From DP-20 sp964539925 (GTDB taxonomy: Bacteria; Desulfobacterota; Binatia; UBA9968), in NCBI GenBank assembly GCA_964539925.1, contig CAZILB010000114.1:1-12390 (forward strand): a stretch of 12,390 nt of DNA, written 5' to 3'. Positions 1 to 7,179 of this stretch are shown here, one piece after another. The notes beneath the pieces were generated by a model. The model saw nothing but the letters and a program-made list of their open reading frames with translations. It made no database searches and was not told the DNA's origin. Made by a program: the position numbers and the translations under genes. Position 1 is the first letter of the stretch. Every line of letters begins with the position of its first letter.

Positions 1-29
1 GAGCCGCAACCAAGGAAAGAAGAGCATTC

Positions 30-115
30 ACCGCAGAGGCGCCGAGAGCGCAGAGATCGGAGGGCTTCTTAGAGAGAAACTGGTTTTGCCTCGGCGTACT
101 CCGCGTCTCCGCGGT
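30..115. repeat. Imperfect inverted repeat (accgcagaggcg... type)
   Basis: The arm at 30-55 (starting accgcagaggcg) and the arm at 90-115 (ending gtctccgcggt) are reverse complements at about 20 of 26 positions, separated by about 34 bases. A second copy of the left arm alone occurs at 405-430 with 22 of 26 identities. The structure is that of a dispersed, non-coding palindromic element able to form a cruciform or hairpin. No coding frame is supported across it. Confidence 0.7.
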
Positions 116-132
116 AAACATTCAATCTTCTA

Positions 133-229
133 GCCTTGGCGATCTTGGCGCGAAAAGATGACCGAAGAATTTTCCTCGCGCAAAGCATGCCCTGAGCTCG
201 GCCGAAGGGAACGCAAAGGGCGCAAAGTT
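133..229. repeat. Degenerate inverted repeat (cttggcg / cgcaaag type)
   Basis: The left part (about 134-151, cttggcgatcttggcgcg) and the right part (about 209-229, acgcaaagggcgcaaag) are roughly complementary, about 12 of 18 positions by eye, with two cttggcg-like and two cgcaaag-like half units. It looks like a decayed palindromic repeat. It is supported only by weak complementarity, and no gene is seen here. Confidence 0.4.
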
Positions 230-235
230 AGGGCA

Positions 236-324
236 GGTTGGGGTTGAGGAAAGACGTTCGAAGTTCGATGTTCGAAGTTGAAAGACAGCGGAGAGTGGAG
301 AGTTGAGAGTGGCGGGACAGGACC
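236..324. repeat. Low-complexity purine-rich tract
   Basis: This tract is made of short overlapping words: gttcgaagttcgatgttcgaag, then gagagtggagagttgagagtgg. It runs into the longer 69-bp repeat at 325-393. The strand is almost free of C, giving a purine bias typical of slippage-derived simple repeats. A reading frame across 303-488 exists but its product is a low-complexity Arg/Leu/Gly string, so I treat it as non-coding. Confidence 0.6.
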
Positions 325-393
325 GAAGCAGGTTGAGGCTCAGGTTGAGGTTGAGGCAGAGTGGAGAGTGGAGGATTGAGAGTGGAGGGACGA
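325..393. repeat. 69-bp purine-rich dispersed repeat, copy 1
   Basis: This copy matches 12291-12360 on the same strand with about 7 mismatches and one inserted base, about 90% identity by eye. Both copies consist of gaggttgagg-type words followed by gagtggagagtg words and end in gagagtggaggg. The two copies lie nearly at opposite ends of the window, so this is a dispersed genomic repeat rather than a local tandem array. Confidence 0.75.
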
Positions 394-404
394 AAAAGAA
401 ACTA

Positions 405-430
405 ACCGCAGAGGCACGGAGTGCGCAGGG
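405..430. repeat. Solo arm of the 30-55 repeat
   Basis: The sequence beginning accgcagaggca agrees with 30-55 at 22 of 26 positions but has no matching right arm nearby, so it appears to be a truncated copy of the same element. Confidence 0.55.
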
Positions 431-438
431 AGAGTTCT

Positions 439-473
439 ACCTCCTCCCCCGTGACACGGGGGAGGATAGAGGT
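439..473. repeat. GC-rich hairpin (REP-like)
   Basis: cctcccccgtg (443-453) and cacgggggagg (455-465) are perfect reverse complements separated by one base. An outer acct/aggt pair (439-442 with 470-473) extends the stem past a short bulge. There is no T-run after it, so it reads as a repetitive extragenic palindrome rather than a terminator. Confidence 0.65.
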
Positions 474-488
474 GGGGGCTTGAACTGA

Positions 489-514
489 GCTCGACTACCG
501 GCCGGTAGTCGAGC
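489..514. repeat. Perfect 26-bp palindrome
   Basis: The 13-base arm gctcgactaccgg (489-501) is followed directly by its exact reverse complement (502-514) with no spacer. It lies about 155 bases upstream of the UbiD-family gene and abuts a 9-bp tandem array. It could be an operator for a dimeric regulator or simply another extragenic palindrome, and nothing in the sequence decides between these. Confidence 0.7.
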
Positions 515-588
515 GGTTGAACGGCTTGAACGATTGGAATGTGCTCGATCACCATTGGAACTTCTGGAACGATTGGAACCTCCGGAAC
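514..588. repeat. Degenerate 9-bp tandem array
   Basis: Three 9-bp units (514-522, 523-531, 532-540), a 12-bp interruption, and four more units (553-561, 562-570, 571-579, 580-588) follow the consensus nnttggaac, for example gattggaac and ttctggaac. No open frame of interest uses it. The array lies between the palindrome and the UbiD-family gene. I see no good -10/-35 pair in 590-650. Confidence 0.65.
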
Positions 589-668
589 GGGCTGCGGCTG
601 CGAATTGGACTTGAGCCCGGGGGCGTGTTAGTGCTCGAAAAATAATCCGGATGAATGGGAGCAAGAGG

Positions 669-2240
669 ATGAAGGCGAGTTTCAGAGATTACGTCCACAC
701 GCTGCGCCAACACGACGAGTTGTTGGAGATCTCCAAAGCTGTGGATCTGCGCGACGTGGCGGCGCTGGTGGCTCAGTCGGAAAAGGCGCTGTTGTTTAAG
801 AACGTGGCGGGATATTCGATGCCGGTGGTCTCCGGACTTTTGCAGTCGCGCAATCGCATCGCCCTCGGCATGGGAGTCGCCTATGAACAGATTGCCGACA
901 AACTCGGCAAGGCGATGGCCAAGCCGATCAAACCCAAGCGCGTCGGCAACGCCCCGGTCAAGGAAGTGCGCCACACCGGGAAGAAGGTCAATCTTTACGA
1001 CCTGCCGGTGCCGGTGTTCTCGGTGATGGACGGCGGCCCGATGATCACCGGCGGGGTGGTTATCGCGGAAGACCCGGAGTTCGGCATCAATGCCGGCATC
1101 TATCGTTTGATGCTCAAGGAACGCAACACCACCGGTATCGACATCGTCACGCCCAACAACATGCGCCGGTTCGCCGAGCGCGCGCTGGCGAAAAAGAAAC
1201 CGCTGCCGATTTCGATCTCCATCGGCACGCATCCCTACGAACTGGTCGCGGCGACATTCAAGGCGAATCTCGGTGTCAATGAGCTGACTTTTTCCGGAGG
1301 TCTGCGCAACGAACCGTTGCGCCTGGCGGACGGCGAGACCGTGCCGGTGCCCTGCATCGCCGACGCGGAAATAGTCTTGGAAGGGGAAATTCTCCCCGAG
1401 GGCTGGGTGCATCCCGAGGGTCCGTTTTGCGAGTTTAACCGGCTCATGGGCGGCCTGCACATGAACCCCCGCGTCCGCATCAAAGCGGTCATGCATCGCG
1501 GGGACGCCATGTACTACGCGCTGCAGATGCCCTGGGAGAATATCTGGATGAGCGCGCCGATTTACGAGGCCGCCGCGCGCCGCGTGCTCTTCGAAGCCGG
1601 CGTGCAGACCGCTGCGATCAACGTCACGCCCGGCGGCTGCTGCCACTGGCATATCGTCGCGTCGATCAAAAAGGCCCCCGGCGATGGCAAAAACGCGATC
1701 ATGGCGCTTCTATCGATCGCCGACATCAAGCATGTAACGATCGTCGACGACGATATCGACGTCTTCGATCCGATGGACGTCGAATGGGCGGTGGCGACGC
1801 GGGTGCAGGCCGACCGCGATGTGCTGATCGTTTCCAACGCTCGCGCCAAACCGCTCGATCCCTCTTTGCCGTTGCCGCTTCACGGCAAGGTTCCGACCAC
1901 GGCCAAAATGGGCATCGACGCGACGATACCGGAAAATATTCCGCCGGAGCGCTACCGGCGCATCGTTTACTTCAATCAAGGCAAGGTGGATCTGAACCGC
2001 TTTCTTGGACCGGCGGACGATGTAAAGGACGCCGGTGCCTCGGCGAGGAACGCGGAACCCGTCGACGCGTTGGCGGAAAAGATCATCGCGGCCCTGGATA
2101 AGTCCCACTGCTTCTTCGCCGATCTCCTGGAGAGATTTCCCAAGGCGGACTACAAAACCATCGCCGGCGCCGTGGCGCTTTTATATGAACAAGGCAAGAT
2201 CAGCCAGGATAAGGATGGAAAATTCGAGGTGAAAGCCTAA
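669..2240 (+). CDS. UbiD-family (prenylated FMN-dependent) decarboxylase, substrate unknown
   Basis: UbiD enzymes use prenylated FMN, made by UbiX, for reversible (de)carboxylation of aromatic or unsaturated acids in the cytosol. The 523-residue length fits the family. The start at 669 is chosen because GGGAG lies 7 nt before it; the in-frame ATG at 651 would add six residues but has no ribosome-binding site. Seen in the sequence: a UbiD-like N-terminal fold (FRDYVHTLRQHDELLEI), the NxxxxR motif (N141, R146) and the EGPFCE motif (E250, E255), which together give the family's Glu-Arg-Glu catalytic network. The AEIVLEGEI segment carries the usual metal-ligand Glu. No His occurs between N141 and H188, although characterised members have a metal-binding His in that stretch. 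The substrate cannot be assigned. No ubiX is present in the window, and the gene stands alone, convergent with the ccm operon. The family call is secure; the function within the family is open. Confidence 0.93.
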   Translation: MKASFRDYVHTLRQHDELLEISKAVDLRDVAALVAQSEKALLFKNVAGYSMPVVSGLLQSRNRIALGMGVAYEQIADKLGKAMAKPIKPKRVGNAPVKEVRHTGKKVNLYDLPVPVFSVMDGGPMITGGVVIAEDPEFGINAGIYRLMLKERNTTGIDIVTPNNMRRFAERALAKKKPLPISISIGTHPYELVAATFKANLGVNELTFSGGLRNEPLRLADGETVPVPCIADAEIVLEGEILPEGWVHPEGPFCEFNRLMGGLHMNPRVRIKAVMHRGDAMYYALQMPWENIWMSAPIYEAAARRVLFEAGVQTAAINVTPGGCCHWHIVASIKKAPGDGKNAIMALLSIADIKHVTIVDDDIDVFDPMDVEWAVATRVQADRDVLIVSNARAKPLDPSLPLPLHGKVPTTAKMGIDATIPENIPPERYRRIVYFNQGKVDLNRFLGPADDVKDAGASARNAEPVDALAEKIIAALDKSHCFFADLLERFPKADYKTIAGAVALLYEQGKISQDKDGKFEVKA

Positions 2241-2246
2241 ACAGAT

Positions 2247-2299
2247 CGCGAGTCGTGGTAGTCCCCGGATTGCTCGAAGATCCGGACCACCGGCTCGCG
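2247..2299. terminator. Imperfect stem-loop between convergent genes
   Basis: Nested arms cgcgag/ctcgcg (2247-2252 with 2294-2299), gtggt/accac (2255-2259 with 2286-2290) and ccggat/atccgg (2265-2270 with 2280-2285) form one interrupted stem around a 9-base loop. It sits just after the UbiD-family stop and just after the ccmH stop on the opposite strand, as a bidirectional terminator would. It lacks a clear T-run on either strand, so intrinsic termination is uncertain. Confidence 0.55.
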
Positions 2300-2309
2300 T
2301 CTGCATCAG

Positions 2310-3983
2310 TTACTTCGCGACCTGATCGAGCACCACGTCCACGTTTCTTGCCCCGACCTGCACGGGATTTTGTTTGTACTCGCCGGTGAGATCGCCGGGG
2401 CCGCGGGTGGCGGGATCGCCGTCTTTGTCGAGCCGCACCGAGACTGCCAATTTGCCGCTAAAGGGCATGCCCTGCAGCATGACGTTTTCCTGGCCCAAGG
2501 AATAGCTCTGGGGAAAAGTCGGCTTGTCGATTTTTTTAACCGCCAGGGGAGGGCCGCCGGCGCCGCCGGCCTGGCGGGCGATGATGAACAGGACGGCGTT
2601 GGGGTCGGCGGTGCCTGTCAATTTGGGATCGAGGGTGATGGTGCCGCTGATCTGCGCGGATGACGCCGGTGCGGCTTGAGCCGTTTTCGGGGCGGCCGCT
2701 GCTGGCGCCGGCGTTTCGCCGCTTGCCGGGATCTCCATCAGTATTTTGGCGATTTCGTTTCGTTCCTCCCCGGGCGGAACGAGGGCCAGCAGTTTCTCGA
2801 AAATCTCTCGGGCGCCGCCGTAGTCTTTATGCTCTTGGTAAAGCACCATGCCTTTGCCCCATAGCGCCATGGGAAAATTGGGCGTATGGGCGAGGGCTTT
2901 GTCGAATGCCATGAGCGCGCCGTCGCCATGACCGGCCTGAGCCAGGATGAATCCCATGTAGGCATGGGCCTCCGGGTTGTGGGGATCGGCGGCGAGAGCT
3001 TTTTTAAAGGCATCGATCGCTTTCGGAAAGTCCTGGGATGAATAGGCTCGTTTGCCTTCCTCCAACAGGGCGCGCAGGTTGGCCGACGAAGGAGTTGTGC
3101 CGGTCATAAAATCGCCGGTGATGGAATCACCTTCCGACATGCGCGGGCGAATCGATTGAGTCAGCATAACCCCGAGGGCGAGACCGAACAGCAGAAGAAA
3201 AATCCCGCCGAAAGCGAGCCGCCAGCGGCGCGCGCCGGCAGGCGCGGCAGCGGGCGTTCGCACAGCGACCGGGCGAGGCTTTTTTTCCTTTTCCTTGGCG
3301 GGAGCTTCCGCGGGCAGGGTCCCGAGCTGGCCCATGACGGCTACGCCCCGCGTTTCAATTTCCTTTCTTAATGCCAGATAGTCTGCCTCGGATAATTTTT
3401 CCGATGCAAAATCGAATTCGAGCTCGCTCAGCTCCTCTTTGAGCCGGCTGTGCTCGCGCAACAACTGCGCCCTTGGACTTGCGTCGTCGATGTCGGGTTG
3501 GGCGAATTCTTGCGCCAGAAAATCCCTCTGGTCTTGTGCCGTGACGGGGGTTGCCGGCGAGTCTCGGCTCTTTAATTTTTTCGCAGAGGTCCAGCGCCAA
3601 ATGACCCACAAGGCGGCGACGAGGCCGAAGGCCAGGCCGACGTAGGGCAAGATCCACAAGAGCGCGCCGAACCCTGAAGCCTTCGGCTTGAGTAAAACCC
3701 ATTCGCCGTACTTGGATACGAAGAACTCCCTCACTTCATCGGGGGTTTTGCCGGCCTGGAGCTGTTCGCGCACGACGGCTCGCATCTGCTGGGCCATCTC
3801 TGAAGGGGAGTCGGCGACCGAAAGGTTCTGGCAGACCACGCAGCGCAGCTCGGTGGCGATCACTCGGGTCTGCTCTTCGAGATCGGCGGCCGAAGCCGCA
3901 AGGGTCGGTTGAAGCGATAGGATCAACAGGATGGATAGGACCCATAAGACCCATAGGACGAATGGATTGCGATAGACAGTCAT
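2310..3983 (-). CDS. ccmH: Fused CcmH-CcmI cytochrome c maturation protein
   Basis: Two functions are joined, as in E. coli CcmH. Residues 1-30 form a signal peptide or anchor. Residues 33-105 are the CcmH thiol-reductase domain with LRCVVCQN (C48, C51) and the conserved ADSPSEMAQQMR helix. A membrane helix follows at about 107-130. Residues 150-213 are a charged cytoplasmic segment typical of CcmI. A second membrane helix lies at about 255-276. Residues 300-418 hold TPR helices (EAHAYMGFILAQAGHGDGAL and neighbours), which present apocytochrome c. The C-terminal beta-rich domain is of the kind found in CcmI. In the periplasm it reduces apocytochrome CXXCH thiols and works with CcmF in heme ligation. 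The gene is last in the operon, starting 5 nt after the ccmG stop; its ribosome-binding site would lie inside ccmG and is weak. The 557-residue length suits a fusion with a long linker. The signal peptide is encoded by a 9-bp tandem repeat. Confidence 0.95.
   Translation of the reverse strand: MTVYRNPFVLWVLWVLSILLILSLQPTLAASAADLEEQTRVIATELRCVVCQNLSVADSPSEMAQQMRAVVREQLQAGKTPDEVREFFVSKYGEWVLLKPKASGFGALLWILPYVGLAFGLVAALWVIWRWTSAKKLKSRDSPATPVTAQDQRDFLAQEFAQPDIDDASPRAQLLREHSRLKEELSELEFDFASEKLSEADYLALRKEIETRGVAVMGQLGTLPAEAPAKEKEKKPRPVAVRTPAAAPAGARRWRLAFGGIFLLLFGLALGVMLTQSIRPRMSEGDSITGDFMTGTTPSSANLRALLEEGKRAYSSQDFPKAIDAFKKALAADPHNPEAHAYMGFILAQAGHGDGALMAFDKALAHTPNFPMALWGKGMVLYQEHKDYGGAREIFEKLLALVPPGEERNEIAKILMEIPASGETPAPAAAAPKTAQAAPASSAQISGTITLDPKLTGTADPNAVLFIIARQAGGAGGPPLAVKKIDKPTFPQSYSLGQENVMLQGMPFSGKLAVSVRLDKDGDPATRGPGDLTGEYKQNPVQVGARNVDVVLDQVAK
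3915..3959 (-). repeat. 9-bp tandem repeat inside the ccmH signal-peptide codons
   Basis: Read on the minus strand, five consecutive 9-bp units (gtcctatgg, gtcttatgg, gtcctatcc, atcctgttg, atcctatcg) encode VLW-VLW-VLS-ILL-ILS, the hydrophobic core of the signal peptide. The first three units differ from one another by only a few bases. The period is a multiple of three, so the frame is kept. Confidence 0.8.
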
Positions 3984-3988
3984 AGCCG

Positions 3989-4555
3989 TTACCGGATCGG
4001 TTGGTACTCTCCTCTTCCTTCGCGGGCGCTGACGATTCCGCTGGCGGCTTCTTCGATTTTCGTCAAGACCAGTTCGGCGCCGATGCCGCCCACATGCTTG
4101 TAAGTGATCCGGCCCTCAGCATCGATAAAGAAGCTTTCCGGAATGCCCCAGGTGCCGTAATCGACGGCCATCCGGCCGGATGGGTCCTTGCCGTTGGGAT
4201 AGGTTACGTTGAATTCCTTCAAGAACTCCCGCGAGTTTGCCTCCGTGTCTTGCAGCGCGACGCCGATAAAAACCACATCCTTGTCCTTGACTCTCTGCCA
4301 GGCGGCTTCGAGGTCGCGCGCTTCGGCGCGGCAAGGCGGGCACCAGGACGCCCAAAAATTGAGAAACACCGTTTTGCCGCGCAGCTCTTCGAGAGAGATG
4401 GTTTGCCCGTCGAAGAGCGTGACCGTGAAGGGCGGCGCCGGCTTGGCGAGCAGCGGCGAGGTGATGTAGCGGGCGTCGCGGGTGAAGCCGAAGGCCAGCA
4501 GACCCAGGATCGGGCCGACGATCAAACCGATGAGGGCTAAGCGGCGCCAGGGCAT
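3989..4555 (-). CDS. ccmG: CcmG/DsbE thioredoxin-fold thiol:disulfide oxidoreductase
   Basis: CcmG is a membrane-tethered periplasmic thioredoxin-like protein that passes electrons, usually from CcdA or DsbD, to CcmH or apocytochrome c so that heme can be attached. The 188 residues comprise an N-terminal anchor helix (about 6-24) and a thioredoxin fold with the active site WASWCPPCR (C72, C75). The GIPESFFID strand carries the cis-proline at P139, followed by the DAEGRI turn typical of DsbE/ResA/TlpA proteins. The start at 4555 is an ATG with a short GAGG four bases upstream, a weak site. It lies between ccmF and ccmH. The 222 bases separating it from ccmF in this window are inflated by an assembly gap and a duplicated 55-mer; the true spacing is probably 67 bp. 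TlpA/ResA is the main alternative by sequence alone, but the operon position makes CcmG the best call. Confidence 0.94.
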   Translation of the reverse strand: MPWRRLALIGLIVGPILGLLAFGFTRDARYITSPLLAKPAPPFTVTLFDGQTISLEELRGKTVFLNFWASWCPPCRAEARDLEAAWQRVKDKDVVFIGVALQDTEANSREFLKEFNVTYPNGKDPSGRMAVDYGTWGIPESFFIDAEGRITYKHVGGIGAELVLTKIEEAASGIVSAREGRGEYQPIR

Positions 4556-4568
4556 AAGGCCTCGCTTC

Positions 4569-4623
4569 GCTCGGCATTGAAAAGTTTAAATTGCTGATTG
4601 CAAATTCCAGATTCCATCAGATT
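4569..4623. repeat. 55-bp exact duplicate, left of the gap
   Basis: This copy is identical base for base to 4724-4778 and ends exactly where the Ns begin. It is read here as the overlapping contig end left by an assembler, not a biological repeat. Within it are four degenerate 7-bp units (aattgct, gattgca, aattcca, gattcca). Confidence 0.9.
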
Positions 4624-4723
4624 NNNNNNNNNNNNNNNNNNNNNNNNNNNNNNNNNNNNNNNNNNNNNNNNNNNNNNNNNNNNNNNNNNNNNNNNNNNNN
4701 NNNNNNNNNNNNNNNNNNNNNNN
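4624..4723. other. Scaffold gap of exactly 100 N
   Basis: Exactly 100 ambiguous bases, the conventional placeholder for a gap of unknown size, are bordered on both sides by the same 55-mer. The flanking genes, ccmG and ccmF, are both intact, so no coding sequence need be missing. Confidence 0.98.
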
Positions 4724-4778
4724 GCTCGGCATTGAAAAGTTTAAATTGCTGATTGCAAATTCCAGATTCCATCAGATT
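4724..4778. repeat. 55-bp exact duplicate, right of the gap
   Basis: This is the second copy of 4569-4623, beginning at the first base after the Ns. Its last base is the first base of the ccmF stop codon complement. The 7-bp units fall at 4744-4750, 4751-4757, 4758-4764 and 4765-4771. Confidence 0.9.
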
Positions 4779-6739
4779 CATGGCTCCGATGCATCGATCT
4801 TTCTCATCGGCCAGAGGCAGATCAGCGTGCCGAAGGTGATGACGAAACCGCCGATCCAGATCCAGACCACCAGAGGACGAACCAAGGCTTTGAGCGTGGC
4901 GCGATTTTGCTCGAGCTCGCTGAAGCCCGAGAGGATCAAATAAATGTCCTCGCTTATGCTGCTCCGGTGCACGGCACGGCCGATGGGCGACTCCTGGGTC
5001 GGAAAAAACTTGAGCGACGGCCGAAGTGTGCCGCCGTCGCTGCCGTTATGAAGCACGCGGAAGGCGCCTTCAACGCGAAAATGAGTCGGTTGGCGCGAAC
5101 CCCGCAGACCTTCGAACTGGATCTTATAGTTGCCGATCTCAAGTTCTTCATGAATCGCCATCGTGGCTTCCCTCTCGATGCTGTATGTCATCGAGCCGGC
5201 GATGCCCATAACGATCAGGACCATTCCGAGATGGACGATCAACCCGCCGTAGCGGCGCTGGTTGCGGCGGGTGAGGGTCAGCAGACCGCGCAAAATGCCT
5301 TCGCCGGCGATGCGCCGGCGCGCCCTGAGCGCCAGGGCGGTATCGTAAACAATCGTCAACACGACGAAGGCAAGCAAAGCGAATCCGAGCAGCGGCAGGA
5401 ACTCCTGCACTTTCCAGATAAACAAGAAAATACCGAAAAGCAGGGATCCCGCCGCCGGCCAGAGAAAGTTGCGCTTGAGGTTGTCCCAAGACGCGCGCCG
5501 CCAGGCGATAATCGGTCCCACACCCATGAGAAAGACTAGGAACAAAAAGAGCGGCGTCGTAACCGCGTTGAAATACGGGGCGCCGACGCTGATTTGCACC
5601 CCGGCGACCGCTTCGGAGAGCAGCGGAAAGATCGTGCCGAGAAAAATCGTAAACAGGGCCGAGACCAGCACGATGTTATTGAGCAGAAATGCCGACTCGC
5701 GGCTCACCATGGAATCGAGCTCCGGCTGCTCCTTGAACATGTCGGCGCGATAGGCGAGCAGACCGAAGGAGCTGAGCAATATAAAAGCGAGAAAACCGAG
5801 AAAAAAACCGCCCACGGGTCCGGAGGAAAACGCATGGATCGAGGAAATAATCCCGGAACGGGTGAGAAAGGTGCCGAAGATCGTCAAACTGAAGGCAAGG
5901 ATTATCAGAGACAGGTTCCAGACTTTCAGCATCTTTCTGCGCTCCTGAACCTGGATCGAGTGCAGGAACGCGGTCGCGGGTAGCCAGGGCATTATCGCTG
6001 CGTTCTCCACCGGATCCCAGGCCCAATAGCCGCCCCAGCCGAGCACGTGATAAGACCACCAGGCGCCGACGAGATTGCCCGCGGTCAAAAAGAACCAGGC
6101 GATGATCGTCCAGCGCCGCGTGCTGGTGATCCAGGCTTCGTCAAGCTTGCCGGTAATCAGCGCGGCCATGGCAAACGCATAGGGGACGGTGAGTCCTACG
6201 AATCCGGTGTAGAGCAACGGCGGGTGGGTCATCATGTTGGCGTCTTCGAGCAGCGGATTGAGGCCGCGCCCGTCGAGCGGCACCGGCGAGATCGTCTCGA
6301 AAGGATTGGACAGAAAGGCGATGACGCCGAGAAAGAACACCGAGACGATGGAAAAGATCATCAGCACCCAGGGGAGCAGCTCTTTATGCCGGTCGCGGTA
6401 GATCCAGGCGACGACGCCGGCAAAGATGATCAGGATCCACTCCCAGAGGAGCAGCGATCCTTCCAGCGCGCCCCACAGGCCGGTGACGCGATAGTAGATC
6501 GGCGTCGCCCGGGTGGTATTGAAGGCGACGTACTTGATCGAGAAGTCGGTGGCGACCAGACCCCAGATCAGCGCGCCAGCCGCCAAGGTCACGAGGGCGA
6601 ACTGCCCGAGGATGGCATAGCGGGTGAAGGCCAAATAGCGCGAATCGCCGGTGCGCGCGCCGACGACCGGGGCTAAAATCCCCAAAAGCGCCGCCACAAA
6701 GGCCAACAAGATGGAACTATGGCCGAGGGTCGAGATCAC
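4778..6739 (-). CDS. ccmF: CcmF heme lyase subunit, cytochrome c maturation
   Basis: CcmF is the integral membrane component of the CcmFH(I) complex, which takes heme from CcmE and forms the thioether bonds with apocytochrome c. The 653 residues match the family. The tryptophan-rich WWD domain is at 235-252 (WGGYWAWDPVEN... followed by MPW). Four histidines fall at the known ligand positions: H172 (in MMTHPPLLYTG), H260 (in TAFLH), H302 (in IHAF) and H503 (in GGLIVHLGM), corresponding to H173, H261, H303 and H491 of E. coli CcmF. Many membrane helices and a C-terminal periplasmic segment (about 520-610) before a last helix are visible. The start codon is GTG at 6737-6739, overlapping the ccmE TGA by three shared bases in a GTGA junction, which implies translational coupling. 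NrfE-type paralogues are the only serious alternative, and the operon argues against them. Confidence 0.97.
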   Translation of the reverse strand: MISTLGHSSILLAFVAALLGILAPVVGARTGDSRYLAFTRYAILGQFALVTLAAGALIWGLVATDFSIKYVAFNTTRATPIYYRVTGLWGALEGSLLLWEWILIIFAGVVAWIYRDRHKELLPWVLMIFSIVSVFFLGVIAFLSNPFETISPVPLDGRGLNPLLEDANMMTHPPLLYTGFVGLTVPYAFAMAALITGKLDEAWITSTRRWTIIAWFFLTAGNLVGAWWSYHVLGWGGYWAWDPVENAAIMPWLPATAFLHSIQVQERRKMLKVWNLSLIILAFSLTIFGTFLTRSGIISSIHAFSSGPVGGFFLGFLAFILLSSFGLLAYRADMFKEQPELDSMVSRESAFLLNNIVLVSALFTIFLGTIFPLLSEAVAGVQISVGAPYFNAVTTPLFLFLVFLMGVGPIIAWRRASWDNLKRNFLWPAAGSLLFGIFLFIWKVQEFLPLLGFALLAFVVLTIVYDTALALRARRRIAGEGILRGLLTLTRRNQRRYGGLIVHLGMVLIVMGIAGSMTYSIEREATMAIHEELEIGNYKIQFEGLRGSRQPTHFRVEGAFRVLHNGSDGGTLRPSLKFFPTQESPIGRAVHRSSISEDIYLILSGFSELEQNRATLKALVRPLVVWIWIGGFVITFGTLICLWPMRKIDASEP

Positions 6740-7179
6740 TTGGCGTAATTGTCCTTAGCGGGCACGAAACTGCTCGTCGGCGGCACGCCGTCCGGGTGAG
6801 GACTGTACTCTTCGGCATGTTTGGCCATGATCAGTGTCGCTTGAAACACGCCGTCGCTGCCGATACGCCCTTCGACCACGGCGCCCTTGCCTTCGGTAAA
6901 AAGATCGGGCGGCACGCCTTTGAAGAAAACCGGAACGGTCGCCGTGCCGTCCGTGAGTTCGAAACGATAGGTTAGATTTTGCAAATCCTTCTCCATGGAG
7001 CCGTTAACCACCATGCCGCCCATGCGCAAAAATCTGTCGGCAGAGGCGCGCTCGACGGCCTTGAGCTCCGACGGAGTGACGAAATAAACCAGTGCTTCCT
7101 GCATGCCGCCGTAGATAATATAAGCCAGGGCCGCGATGATAACCCCTGCGCCGATCAAAAAGCGCTTATTTTTCTTCAT
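6736..7179 (-). CDS. ccmE: CcmE periplasmic heme chaperone
   Basis: CcmE is a membrane-anchored OB-fold protein that carries heme covalently on a histidine and hands it to CcmF. The 147 residues show an N-terminal anchor (about 6-24), the conserved YFVTPSEL segment (32-39) seen in CcmE beta-barrels, the RMGGMVVNGS strand (52-61), and the heme site MAKHAEEYSP, in which H121 and Y125 correspond to H130 and Y134 of E. coli. It is therefore the ordinary His-type, not the Cys variant of some archaea and sulfate reducers. The C-terminal tail is flexible and Pro-rich. The ATG at 7177-7179 has a GGAGG 12 nt upstream and lies inside the last codons of ccmD, giving a 14-bp overlap and probable coupling. 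The stop overlaps the GTG start of ccmF. Confidence 0.96.
   Translation of the reverse strand: MKKNKRFLIGAGVIIAALAYIIYGGMQEALVYFVTPSELKAVERASADRFLRMGGMVVNGSMEKDLQNLTYRFELTDGTATVPVFFKGVPPDLFTEGKGAVVEGRIGSDGVFQATLIMAKHAEEYSPHPDGVPPTSSFVPAKDNYAK

Noticed and set aside
303..488. Small + strand frame encoding a repetitive Arg/Leu peptide
   Set aside because: It is encoded by the purine-rich simple repeat, so its regularity reflects the DNA repeat and not a protein.
1..650. Possible CRISPR array from clustered repeats
   Set aside because: The repeats differ in type and length, with no constant direct repeat, regular unique spacers or cas genes. They are palindromes and simple repeats.
549..1652. 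Long open frame (367 codons) on the minus strand opposite the UbiD-family gene
   Set aside because: It lies antisense to a clear enzyme gene in GC-rich DNA, and its product is rich in His, Arg and Asp with no domain pattern. It is a frame shadow of the real gene.
6047..6676. 209-codon + strand frame opposite ccmF
   Set aside because: It is highly charged and low in complexity, and fully antisense to the well-supported ccmF. It has no ribosome-binding site context or known motif.
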